In this document: piece after piece, positions 34,601-46,600 of the stretch
Layout of the letters: each line of letters begins with the position of its first letter
Position numbering within the stretch: the stretch's first letter is position 1
Origin: Nemertoderma westbladi
Taxonomy: Eukaryota; Xenacoelomorpha; Nemertodermatida; Nemertodermatidae
Direction of reading: 5' to 3'
Length of the DNA: 49,838 nucleotides
NCBI GenBank assembly: GCA_032718475.1
Contig: JAUCBJ010008812.1
Span: 1-49,838, forward strand
The notes under the pieces: generated by a model
What the model was told of the DNA's origin: nothing
Database searches by the model: none
The model's input: the letters and a program-made list of their open reading frames with translations, nothing else
Translations under genes and position numbers: made by a program

Positions 34601-37600
34601 TCTTACCAATAATGCTGTGCTGATATATTGATATTATTGGCTTAGCTGGATACTTTGTAACAAAGGCTTCAACGGCTTACTTTGATTTATAGGGTATGAC
34701 GCTGGTAATATATTTTATATGACAAACACATGGGAGGAAATGCAATTACACTACAGCGAAATACCTTCAATTGATAATATCCCTGGGAGCGCTGCTACAT
34801 AATCCAATCATAACTACATTACTACCAAATTAAATAAATAAAATATCCACCGCAACATGTAAGGAATCCCAAATTTCACCACGAAACATAATAGTTAGCC
34901 ATCACGAAGATAAATATTAACAACTGCCAATAATGTCTTGCTAACCACAATACAACTCTAAATAGATAAACTTAATTATGTACTAATTACGGCCATGCTA
35001 ACGCCATATACATACATACTGCTACACGTACCGCCATTCGTGTTGCCATACATACTGTCATACCTTAGTTACAACTAAGAAACAATATAAATACATATTA
35101 TATCAATTAATTTAAATTAAAAATTAATTAACTAACAAATTACTACTAACATGAAACTGATTGCTCTTGTTGTAATGAAGGTTCAACGACCTGAAAAGAT
35201 CTGAGTCTTCAATGATCACAATGTTAGTTGCCATGGTAACTCCATCGGAGATGGCTTGACGAGAAAATTTTTCTATTTGTAAGTAAAAGAATTCCCTGAA
35301 AAAAATAATGATATAACTATTTACATACTTGTGTGTAAAGTAGCACTTTACAGTGTGATGATCCGAGTGGCTTTGTTACACGACCGAACTTTAGTTAGTG
35401 AGTGAAAATAATGACACGAGGATCAGAACACTGTAAAGTAATTTGCAACAAGTACTGTATGTATGTAGTTTTATTCCAATAAAAATTACATAAATCATGT
35501 TATAAAAAACTTCGCTTATATTTATGGTGGCGTTTGGAGCCATGTTAATAGTTTATAGATACTGGTTATTAATAGCTACTGTAGGTAATGCAGTACGCCT
35601 ATCTGGTTGTCAGGAAATTAATAATAAATACCTACTATTAATTGTTTATGTCGTAACCACCACGGTGTGACCTTACAGCCACGCTGTCGTGACATTTGTT
35701 CGCGCTTTCAGACCTTTAGCAGTTTAACCTGCCAATTTTCGACTTTAGCCTATAACAATTATTTAGTGCACATGAAGTTACATTAGCCGAAGCCAGTCTA
35801 TGCGCGATCATTTACCCACTGTTAAGGGAGACTGGATTCGGATGCTTTGAAAGTTATTGCGGTGCAGACTTACTGTATTATTCGATTGATCGTACTATAT
35901 AATCTCTGACAATATTATCTACTTTCGGGAAATATTAACAGTTCCTTTAGGACGTGGCGCTTTAAGTATATAAAACAGAGTTATGACTTATACTAAACAC
36001 AACGAGATGGCTACTGAGTTTCGTAAATAGCACATTCTTTAGGAGAAGCTTTATTATATATCACACTACTTCACACGACTTCACACTACTTCACACTGAT
36101 CTGCCGACCGTCACTGAATTTGATCATATATAAGGAGGATAGCAACTGACACATGTAGGGATTATGAAATAGCATTTAATTCACACAAAAAACCACTATA
36201 ATGTAAGTCGCAATTGCTACAGGTAACCGGTCCCTCTTACCTTCAGTAATCAAGAAGATTGGGGGTTTTATGATTATTTATCGGTATTCTCCAAATATAA
36301 CAACATATCCATCAATATACAACAATTAATAACAGACAGTAAAATAATGCGGTGAACAATCAGTATGTGTTACATAAGTCGTAATGCATGCAGGATTGTA
36401 TGAATTGTATGAATTGAATTGCAGATAATATATTTACGTTCTTGTAATCAAAGCCATCTAATGTTTTGGCCAAAGTCTGAAACTTCTACAGAAGCACAGA
36501 AGAATTCTAAGCCGGTGTTCTGAGGCTCAGAAAAGGTAAACAAAGACCGTAATGCATTGCGCGGGTTTCCGTAGGCCCTTGTCCAACATAAAATGAAAAT
36601 CGCTCTGATTGGAGGGGCAGAACAAAGAGGTTCCACGTTTACAGAAAATCAGCTGACAGATTTCGTCATCTGAGCTCCAGTCTTTTAGAGTATTAGGCGC
36701 ATTGCGGCAAAAATGACTTGTTATGTCCGCTAAAGCACCTACACGGTACATTGCGGGGAAAAATGACTTGTTATGTCCGCAAAAGCTTTTACAACATTAC
36801 ATAATTAATAGTACAACAATACAATACTAAATGTACAGGCCAATACAATGCTGTAATGTCCTCTAAAGTTGTAAAGTGCTAAATAACAACTCGCTGTTAA
36901 TACTAACGGTGTTGAGTAATGTTACAATTTTGAAATAAATGAACAGAACTTTAAAAATGACGTCACGATGGAAAGGGGGTTACGATATTTCGTGACGATT
37001 TGTAACTAGGGCAGAGTGTGGGTAAAACTAACTACTACTAGGTCGAGCGAACTCGGACAGTGGAAATGAGATCCTTCCAGGCTTCCCGATTCTCCATAGT
37101 TGTCGCAATTTCGTTTCTCCTAAGTTCAGTATCCCTTTCAAGTTGATCTACATATGTTATGGCCGGTCGTCCACGACTACGCTTCCCATGAGTTGGTTGC
37201 CAGAAAAGTAGATCTGGTATGACCTCGTCTTTACTTCGCCAGCAGTGCCCACTGAATCTTAATCTGCGTTCACGGAGGGTGGTTGATACAGGTGGTATTG
37301 TACCATAAAGCTCGGCGTTTGTCATGTGTTGTCTCCAGCTGATATTTAGGGCTGCCCTTAGTAGTCTTGTGTAGCAACCATCAATTCGTTGTTCAAGTGA
37401 TTTAGTCAGTGTCCAGGTCTCACCCCCATATAAAAATACACTTTCCACCGTGGCTCGAAAGAACTTAGTCTTCAGGTGCCTGGAGAGATCTGATTTCCAG
37501 ATGGTATCCATTTTTGATAGAGCTACCCAAGCCTTTGCTTTCCTAACTTCTATGTCCTTTTTGTTACTCTCTATCCATGATCCAAGGTACTGGAAGTCAT

Positions 37601-40600
37601 CGACCTTCCTTAGTTGATTATTATCAATGGTTGTCAAGTTTCCATCAACATTAAAGGTCATGAATTCGGTCTTTGAAGCATTTATATGCAATCCAACCTC
37701 TTTAGCAGCCCTCTCCACTTTATTTAGTAGAAGCTGTGCATCTGCTAGGGTATTAGAGAGCAGGGCGATGTCATCCGCAAAGTCGGTGTCTGTGACTGTA
37801 GTTGCCGGATATCTACTACTTCTGCGTTCTTGAAGTGTGAATCCCAGGTCTTCACCCTTTGTGGCCGTCCTCATTGCGTAATCCAGCACAATTTCAAATA
37901 GTAATGGTGCTAATGTGTCACCTTGCAGTACGCCAGCCAGGATTGAGAAAAACTCAGTTTCACCATCTGGTGAGAGTACTTGCGCTTCTGTGTCACAATA
38001 TAACAATCCAATGCCAGCAACAATTACTTCTGGTATTCCATAAGCTCTTAGGATTTCAAGCATTTTACCTCTATGGATGGAGTCGAATGCCTTCTTGAAG
38101 TCCACAAAAGTCATGACAGCGGGGAGATTCTTTGACTTAATTCCTTCAATCAGTCTCCGTAGTGCAAGTATCTGAGCTATTGTTGATCTATTTGGTCGAA
38201 ATCCGTTTTGGCTCTTACGCAGTAGTTTCTCTATGTGAGGCCTAATCCTATATAGAATCATTTTATTGTATATTTTGGCAGCTACCACAAGCAGACAGAT
38301 CCCACGATAGTTTGTTGGTATGCCGAGGTCTCCTTTCTTGGGGAGAGGCTTTAGTTGACCTTTAGTCGAAATTGGTGGTGGCTTTTCCTCTTTTAACATC
38401 CGGTTGCAAACATTCAATAATGGTCTGTTTAGCACTCCGGTTTTCCATACCTCCGCTGGGATTTCATCTAATCCACTCGCTTTATTATTGGACATGCTTT
38501 TAATGCTTCTTTGGAGTTCGGCAGGTGTGAAGTCCCCTGTTTCTATAGGTAGTGTCTTGTCATATATTTTCCTTGTAGGGCTGACCTCGATGTTTGGTGG
38601 CTGCCCAAGCAAGTTGCTGAAGTGATTTTTCCACTTCCCAACACGTTCTTCAGGACTATCGGCTTTGAGGCGCCCCTTTGCACAACTTTTCCGACCAGAT
38701 ACCTTATTTACAGTTTGCCAGGTAAGTCTTGATTGTTGCTGTATGTGAGCAGTTGTAATTGCTTCAGTTTTATCCTGTATGAACTTTTCCTGGCTGATGT
38801 TGTAGGCCATTTGAGATCGTCCTTAGCTTTCTCAACCTTGTTAATGTTTTCGGTTGTTGGTTGTTCGGTTTTAACTTTGTAGGCTATCTTAAGATCTTCT
38901 CTCTTACAAGTAACCTCAGAGTTTTGCCATGGCACATATTGTTTTCGTTTGGGTTTCTGTGGGATATGCCTCTTAGCTGATTCCTCGTGGGCTGTTATTA
39001 TATTCTGGTATATTGAATTGGTGGATTGGTCTTCATCCATTGACTGAAGTGCTTCAAAGCGGTTTTGAACTTCTACTGTATAAGCATCCTTTACAGCATT
39101 GTCAGTTCTGAGTTTTTCCCAGTCATATTTGATTTGCTTGCTTGTCCTGGGTTTGCTGGCTCTCAAACTGAGTCTGATCTCTGCAGTCACAATTCTGTGG
39201 CCCGAACCAATTAGGTTGAACGAGCTGTATGCCTCGCAGTTGATCATGCTGTTTCTCCACTTTTTGTTTATGAGGATGTAATCCAGTTGTGCTTTGGTTC
39301 CATTAAGGTATTGAAAGGTCCATAGCTTCCCCTTACTCTTTTCGAATGTGTTGTTTGTTGGTATCAATTCACATTCTTCCATTAGGTCTAAAAGTAAGTA
39401 CCCATTTCTGTTAGAACTGGTGTTATAGGTGTAACCCTTGATGTCTTCTGGGCCAATTGGGGCATTCAGGTCACCAGCAATGACTTTAACATTGTGTTTC
39501 GGAATGTCCTTTATAAGTCCAGTCAGTTCTTCATAAAACTTGACTGCTTGTTCTGGCTCTGAGGCATTGGTTGGACTGTAGCAACATATAACTGTTGCCT
39601 TGGGATTCCCATCAAATGTTGCGATCATAACCCTGGAATTTATAGATTCGATGTTGTTTAGGGTCTTAAGTGCAAATGGGCTTAGCAGAATTTCTACTCC
39701 ACCAATTGAGTACAACTAACAGAGATAAATATGTGGCAATGTGGCAATGGAAAGTCTCTTCATTCAAGATTATAGAACAACAAACCTTGCTCTTAAGTCA
39801 AACTACCTCTGTGCTGTTGTTGAACTTAACTAAATAAATAGAAAAGTAGATACTAGATAATATAATATGTAGACCGACCTGAAGTTGCTAAACCATTTGA
39901 TGAGTTGGGCATTATTATGTCTACTGAATCTCACATCGGGGAAGTGTAACCTGAGTACAGCAGATGAAGGATAACGTGTGTAGAAGAACATGAGTTTAGC
40001 TTTCTTTAGATGGTTGGGAGTCAGATTGGTGGCCCATCCCTGTGTGAATAGTATTATATGATACTGTTAGAAGGAAACTCAGGTTGTTCCACGAAATACG
40101 ATCTGACGTTTAGAATGTATTCACAAAAAATCAGGTTTTGAGAAATTTACCCACACCACCAATCAATCCAAGAAAGGGGGACAGTACGTGTTCACCCCTT
40201 TTAATCTCTCCACCCCCCCCCCCCTCCCCCCACCCTTCCCAACCACCAATACATAACCGCGACATCTACCACCCACGGAAGGGTAGCACGAACTTATTTC
40301 AAATCGTACGTTCAATATGCAAAGACAGGTGGTGTATAGGAATATAATCAACGCCGTACTCGTCTTAATTATTATAAGCGTCGTTGCGCTCGTCCTGTTT
40401 TGTATTTAAATATATTTCCTAAACGCAGACTGGCAATCTTTATAACTATGGATACGTGCTATATGCGAAACCAGGAATGGTGTATAGGAATATAATCAAT
40501 GCAGAACGCAGTACTAAATTCAGTCGATGCAGTAATGATATTCAAATAATTAATTTAATACCAGTACCCTCTGTTAATGCATCAGTGTAAAAACTTAGAC

Positions 40601-43600
40601 AATTCAACTACAAAGAAATCCCATCAAAAAATAATAAGCCCAATATTTATGAGGAAAAAACAAGTATGGATATAAATAAGTCTTCTGCAGTGGTAAAATG
40701 TTATTGACTGACATTTATTAAACGAGATCTGTCTAACACGGCAATAACACAATAATAGACTGAATAGTAGGGAATTCAGATTTCCATCTCGTTAGCTAGC
40801 TATGGCCAATCTATCTACCGGCCTGTACACATGTGGTTACTTACATTCGCATTCCCATTGAAGAGCAACTGGCTGTTCTACACACACCAAACATCCTTCC
40901 CATCCTATGTACCAGCACCGAGCCAACTTGGATGTTAACCAATAAATGAGCAGTATTTAATGAGAATCAATTTTTTATGCCGTTTTAATTACTTTAGATC
41001 AATTAAAGACACAATTATTAAAGCAAATCACTTGAACTAATTAAAAACTATAATAGAATGGAGTATGTGGATTACATCTGTATAATTTTTAAGTATAATT
41101 ATTTAAATCTTATACTGTAAAACAATTAATTTCCTTTAAAAGGCAGGTTGAAAATGGTGTTTTCACCGTAATCAACTTAATTAACTAATTAACTGCTATT
41201 ATCTTAGCTTCTCGAAGGCCACACGGAAATTCTACTTGGAAAATTTCTAAACTTTTGCCAAACAACATGTGTACCAAGTTTGGATAGATTTCATCAAAGA
41301 TTGGCCGAGTTATTAACGTTTAAAATTGAACGCGACAGAACGACAGAACGACAGAACGACAGAACGACAGAACGACAGGTTGATTAATGGTACCACTACG
41401 CTAAGGCTCACTCACTTCGTGGCTCGCCCCACAGATATGGAGTATTAATTTCAAATCCAGCTGCTATTTTATTAGCCCCTGATTTTTTATTATTGATAGT
41501 AACAGTGTGTTGGCAAGCTGTATTTTTCGAGGTGTTTGATATTATACATTTATTGTAGGAAGGTATCTAGGGGTATTAACCTCGAATGATAAGTTTATTT
41601 TACCGAACATAACTTATCTTTTATTGGCGCAATTGTAGGACTAATCCCATCACATGCGTACTTTTTAACCGGGCAGTGTACAAATTTAGGAATCGCGTAA
41701 TTTTTTCTTGAAATTAATATCTCACATATCTCTCCCAACTTGGGCCAGAAAGGTCATCAGGAAAGGGACTCAAAGAATTGTTTGCCGCTCTCTCTCCAGT
41801 AGGGGGTCAGACAGGCAGCCGGTCAGGAGATAACTGACGCCTGTGAGGCCGATTGTGTCCAGTCATTCCACTGGCCTCTAGTGGCTGGACCTCCGCATTA
41901 CTAATGTAATCCATAGTGGGGGTTGGGGGGTGCTTTTTTGCCGAGTCAGCTCTTGGGGCAAATACCACACCCTGGTTTGCCATTCCACAGGGTGGGTGTC
42001 GCAGTGGAGTCAGATATGAGGCCCATCCCCCATATCTACTCTGGCGCACGCACATGACCCACCATTGGCTGTGCAGCTCATCTGCTGGGTCATGCCCTGT
42101 ACCCTTGCTGCCAGGTGCAGGTCGCAGTGAAGTGCACTCAGAGTGGACATGAGAACACTCTACTCCTGACCAGCCATTGGTAGATCAACATCTGCCTGGC
42201 CAGGCCATATACCCCTGCAGCCAAGTATATGGGTCCTTAATCCAGGACCAAGGGCGTCCTTATCCCAGAACGAAGGGGGTCCTAGTTACAGGACCAGATT
42301 TGCCTTAGTAAGAGGGTCTATGCAGCTACAGGTGGCACCTCCTTTATGCTGCATGGAGGTGGCAAGTTTTCTTGATCAATGACCTAGAATACCTAACCTG
42401 ACCTTGAGTCATCAGCAAAGTCTAGATCAGTTAGGTACTTGGCTGGATTTCCTCGACTTCTGGAGCCAGTAGGTGGAGTTATCATCACCCCATCATCATT
42501 ATGATGATCTAAGGACATGCGTGACCAGAACCTACTCTTTGGCGCAAGTGATGATTATTCTCAATTTTGGTGATGGACAACTTTTAGTTCTCCTACGGCA
42601 TTATTATTATGCTCATTAGAACCGCAATGACCGACTTAGAAGGGGTAGACACCATCAAAACATGCATAGAGCGAATAGATCTTGAGATATTGTAGAAAAT
42701 GTTAAGTACGGCACATGTCAACATTACTGCCTTGATGATTTATAGACAAATACACAAAAATGTTACTTCTGATTATCTTAAGGCATCAATAATATACACA
42801 TCACTGCAACAAATTGATTTAGTGTATACAGAGACCTTCAAAATTAAAGAGTGGTACATAATTCACTATAGTTTTTGTACAAAATGTGTGGAATGGGTCA
42901 ACTCAATATCAAGTAGTAATTGGTGGACATAGTCTTGACATTTTGTAAAATAACTCAAGAACTAATGACTCTACTCTTATTTTGAAGGTGTCTTCACCCA
43001 CTATATCGATCATTTCTGTGATGTGTCTATTTTTTGATTCCTTGAGATAATTCAAAATATCATTTATTGTGTATTTGTCCATATCACATCAAGGCGGTAA
43101 TGTAGACTTGTGCCGTACTTCACATTTTCTGCGATATCTCAAGAACTATTCGCTCTAAATCGGACATTGCGGTTCTAATGAGTATAATATGAATGCAGTA
43201 GGAGAACTCAAAGTTGGCCATCGCGAAAATTGGGAATAATCATCACTTGCGCCAAATGGTAGGTCCTGGCCATGTGCCTGTGGCACTAGTTCCCTTGACC
43301 CAAAAGTTAAAATTTTGGTATCTAACTAAGTTTGGACCCATTTGATGACATTTGATGCATGCAGGAAGTTCTTTTTTGAGTCATTGATCTTTCATCAATG
43401 TGTTATATTGTTATACATTTCATTATGGTGCATCGCGATGGCACAAAATTTCAACCCTCTTGGGATCCGTGAAGATATAGATGAAATTTAAAGAAATTTT
43501 TTTTGCCTTATTTTTTTACCATTTGGCAACTTTTGTGCACCGGTAGAACAATGAAATCGAAAAAAGTAAAAAACGCACCGCCCTAATGCGTAGTACATAG

Positions 43601-46600
43601 TCAACCACAATTATGAACAAGAATGGTGCAAGTGTGTCTCCCTGGAGGACGCCCCATAACACTTCAAATGGTTCTGTGTCACCATCAACAGTAGACACAA
43701 ATGTTGTCGAACCATCATATACTGATCTGATTGCTGCAATAATTTCATCAGGAATCCCATATAATGAAAGTATGCTGAACATACGTGAGCGGGAGACTGA
43801 ATCAAAGGCCTTGAAGAAGTCAACAAAGATAACAGCCAGATGCCTGTCTTTCTTTTTTGATGACTCTTCAATTATCCTTCTAAGTGCCAAAATGGGCTCC
43901 ATGGTCCCACGACCTTTACGGAACCCCTTCTGATTTCCACGGAGCAGTCTCTCAATGGGATCCCTGATGCGATTTAATAGAATTATATTGTATAGCGTGA
44001 TAAAGCACCATAGAGTGTTAGTTTGCCCTTCTTGGGAACTGCCACCAACTTATTTGTTTTCATTTCTTGTCGTACTGTACATGTCTAATATGATGGGATA
44101 AATGAGCTTCAAACACTCAGGTATTTTTAAGACCTCAGGGGGGACACCATCTACTCCACTGGCACGATTGGCATTAATGGTCTTTAGTCTTTGCAGCAGC
44201 CTTCACTTCAGCAAAGCAGATATCGCCAATGGGAATATCTGCGAGTACACACTCAGACACTTTTACTCGTCAACCCTGTGGTGGTATAAAGGAAACCTGT
44301 GTTCTATTGTGGGGGGTGGGGGGGTGGGGGGGGGGGTTAATAAAGGTTGCTTTATTATGCTATGTTCACAATTGGGAGTTAGTGTGGTGTATGTATACTG
44401 CCATATTCTATACTGGGGGGGGGGGGGGGGATTCTGCCTTATTGGTAACATCCAACATAATGAGCCATTGCGTTGACTTCCGGTTTCACATTTCACACAT
44501 TCACCGATAACTTCAAACTTCACTTATATAGAACATACTACTGTACTTACTTGTTTTTAACTACTCTCTTCACTCATAAACTTATAACCTAGTAAGTTTT
44601 TTTACTGTAGAAAACTCAATTTTGCTCCTCGAAATACATAATGACGTAATACATACCGAATTGTATGCCCCCATAGACTTACTTGATTAGTGGATACTTG
44701 TTGCATCGGTGATGAGTCGGCAACTTTCACGCGAATGTCGCCTAACTCTGAACAGCGAGAGGTGCGTTGATGCTCTCGCCTAGCAACCTGTCTACTAAGC
44801 TGAGCAAGTTGGTTACTATGGGAACTTTGCTGCAATAGTTGGTTGCCATGAGGATTTGGCTGGGAGAGTTCGTTACAATAGCCATCCAGATGGGAGGAGG
44901 GATGATTACCATGGCACCTCAGCTGGGATGGTAGGTTACCATGTTTGATCAGTTGACAGGGACCATTACCAGGGTTACCAATCTGAAGGATATCTTCCCC
45001 ATAGAATTTGCTGAAAGTTTTCTCCAAAGCATCAAGTTGCTGTTTCATATGCGCGATCTGAGCACTGAAATACTCCTTTTCAATGCGGCAAAGGAAATTG
45101 TTGCGCTCAACGCCTGTCTCGACATTGTTATTATTGTTGCTATGCAACCGTAACGAGCCAACAGCTGCTGCAGAAAACATAAGATCTTCTGGATAATTCA
45201 TAGACATACCATTAGTATCGCGTACATCATTATCATCTACGAGCATCGGCGTGGAGTCGTCAGTAAGCTTGCAGTTGTCCTCATCGCTGTCAACATCGTC
45301 GATGTTTACATCATCATCTTCAGAAAGTTCATCCCCAGTCACGTTATCGTATAATCTCTTATTTAGGTTCTCATCCATAGACCTTCCAGTGCCGTCAGTT
45401 CCAGTGGATTTCGGAATACCACTCCATTGCGTCATATCATTAATAGTGCCTATCGGTGTGACGTCATAGTTCAATGCATTTACCTGTTTGTAGCTGCTAA
45501 GTAAAGGTCTCGAATCCAGGCCGCTCGAGCTTGACATAAAATGTCCAGATCTGCAGTTGTTATTAAATTCAGGGTCTGGTTTTTTTACGTCACCTATTTT
45601 GTCAAAATGCTTAGGTTTAATACTGAGATCCTGTACTTTCTCTTCATCTGCGTGAACAACCTCTTTCAAACGACTAATTTGAGACAGGGTGTTGCCAGCG
45701 TAGAAATTGGATAATCTTGAAAATGGGTAACAATTAAAGTTTAACTGGTTGCTGCGGTAACCACTCCCTGTCGTCCGGTGTGCCACAAATGATTTCATGT
45801 CGACAGCATGGTTTGACCCACATGCTGGTGTCTTTAGTAGAGTGTAGCTGTTCCTAAAACATTAACATTTATCGATCAACAAACGCTACAACAATAGCTA
45901 ACATATTCATAAATTCAGTAACAACGGTACTTTGTTCATACATTGAATCTAACTAAAGACAGCATGCAATTGTTAGTAGGCTTAAAGACCAAATTGATCA
46001 CCAAATTGAGTCAATGAGAGATATTTGTGAATACAAGGGCTATTATGAATGTAGTTTCGCCATAGATACATACATGAGTTATCAACTGTCTGGAAGGTGT
46101 TACACTCATTTTAGAAGAGACCCACTAAGAAAAAAATAAAATTTAATTGCTGGAATGCACTATTTATTCTATTTATATTTTAACAGTGGGTCGGATCAAA
46201 ATTGATCGTCAGACCCTCCAGCTTAGTATTAAATCGATGGGAATAAAACCCATGAAATAAACAGTAACTTTATTACCTGGGTAGTCCGACATCTACCCGT
46301 GGTCTTTTATTGCGTCGTTTCTTGCGCCTGATTGGTTGACCTGCCATCTTGGTAGAGCTGTCAATCATTCCACAAGGTAGACAGTCGCTACACGAGGGAA
46401 CAGTCGTAGCAGAAGCAGATAGGAAACTATTATGGGGATTTATAAACTGGGGATAGTGGTAGACATCCTGCGAAAAAATAAGGGAAACAGTCACAAGACT
46501 AAAGGATAACGTTGAATGATAATTTTACTTTTGAGATAGGGTTGATGCGCGATAAAATTGTTGGGCTAGAAACAATTGAATAAGGAGTAACAAGGTGCCC

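Larger units (their letters stand above)
37026..39720 (-). mobile_element. RTE-like LINE, 5'-truncated, with 7-bp target duplication AACTAAC
   Basis: The body runs from 39713 to 37033 on the minus strand and is bounded by AACTAAC at 37026-37032 and 39714-39720. The 3' end is CGACCTAGTAGTA, a short TAG-type tail in place of poly(A), as in RTE-clade elements. The endonuclease and reverse-transcriptase parts are in two frames that overlap at 38708-38810. It sits in prox intron 4, 166 bp after exon 4. Confidence 0.9.

Noticed and set aside
40850-40985. Possible Cys-rich minus-strand exon (CWYIGWEGC..WECEC) before a GTAAGT
   Set aside because: The acceptor is poor, the acceptor-defined frame hits a stop, and its phase does not fit between prox exons 3 and 4. 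The resemblance to an EGF-like module is too weak.
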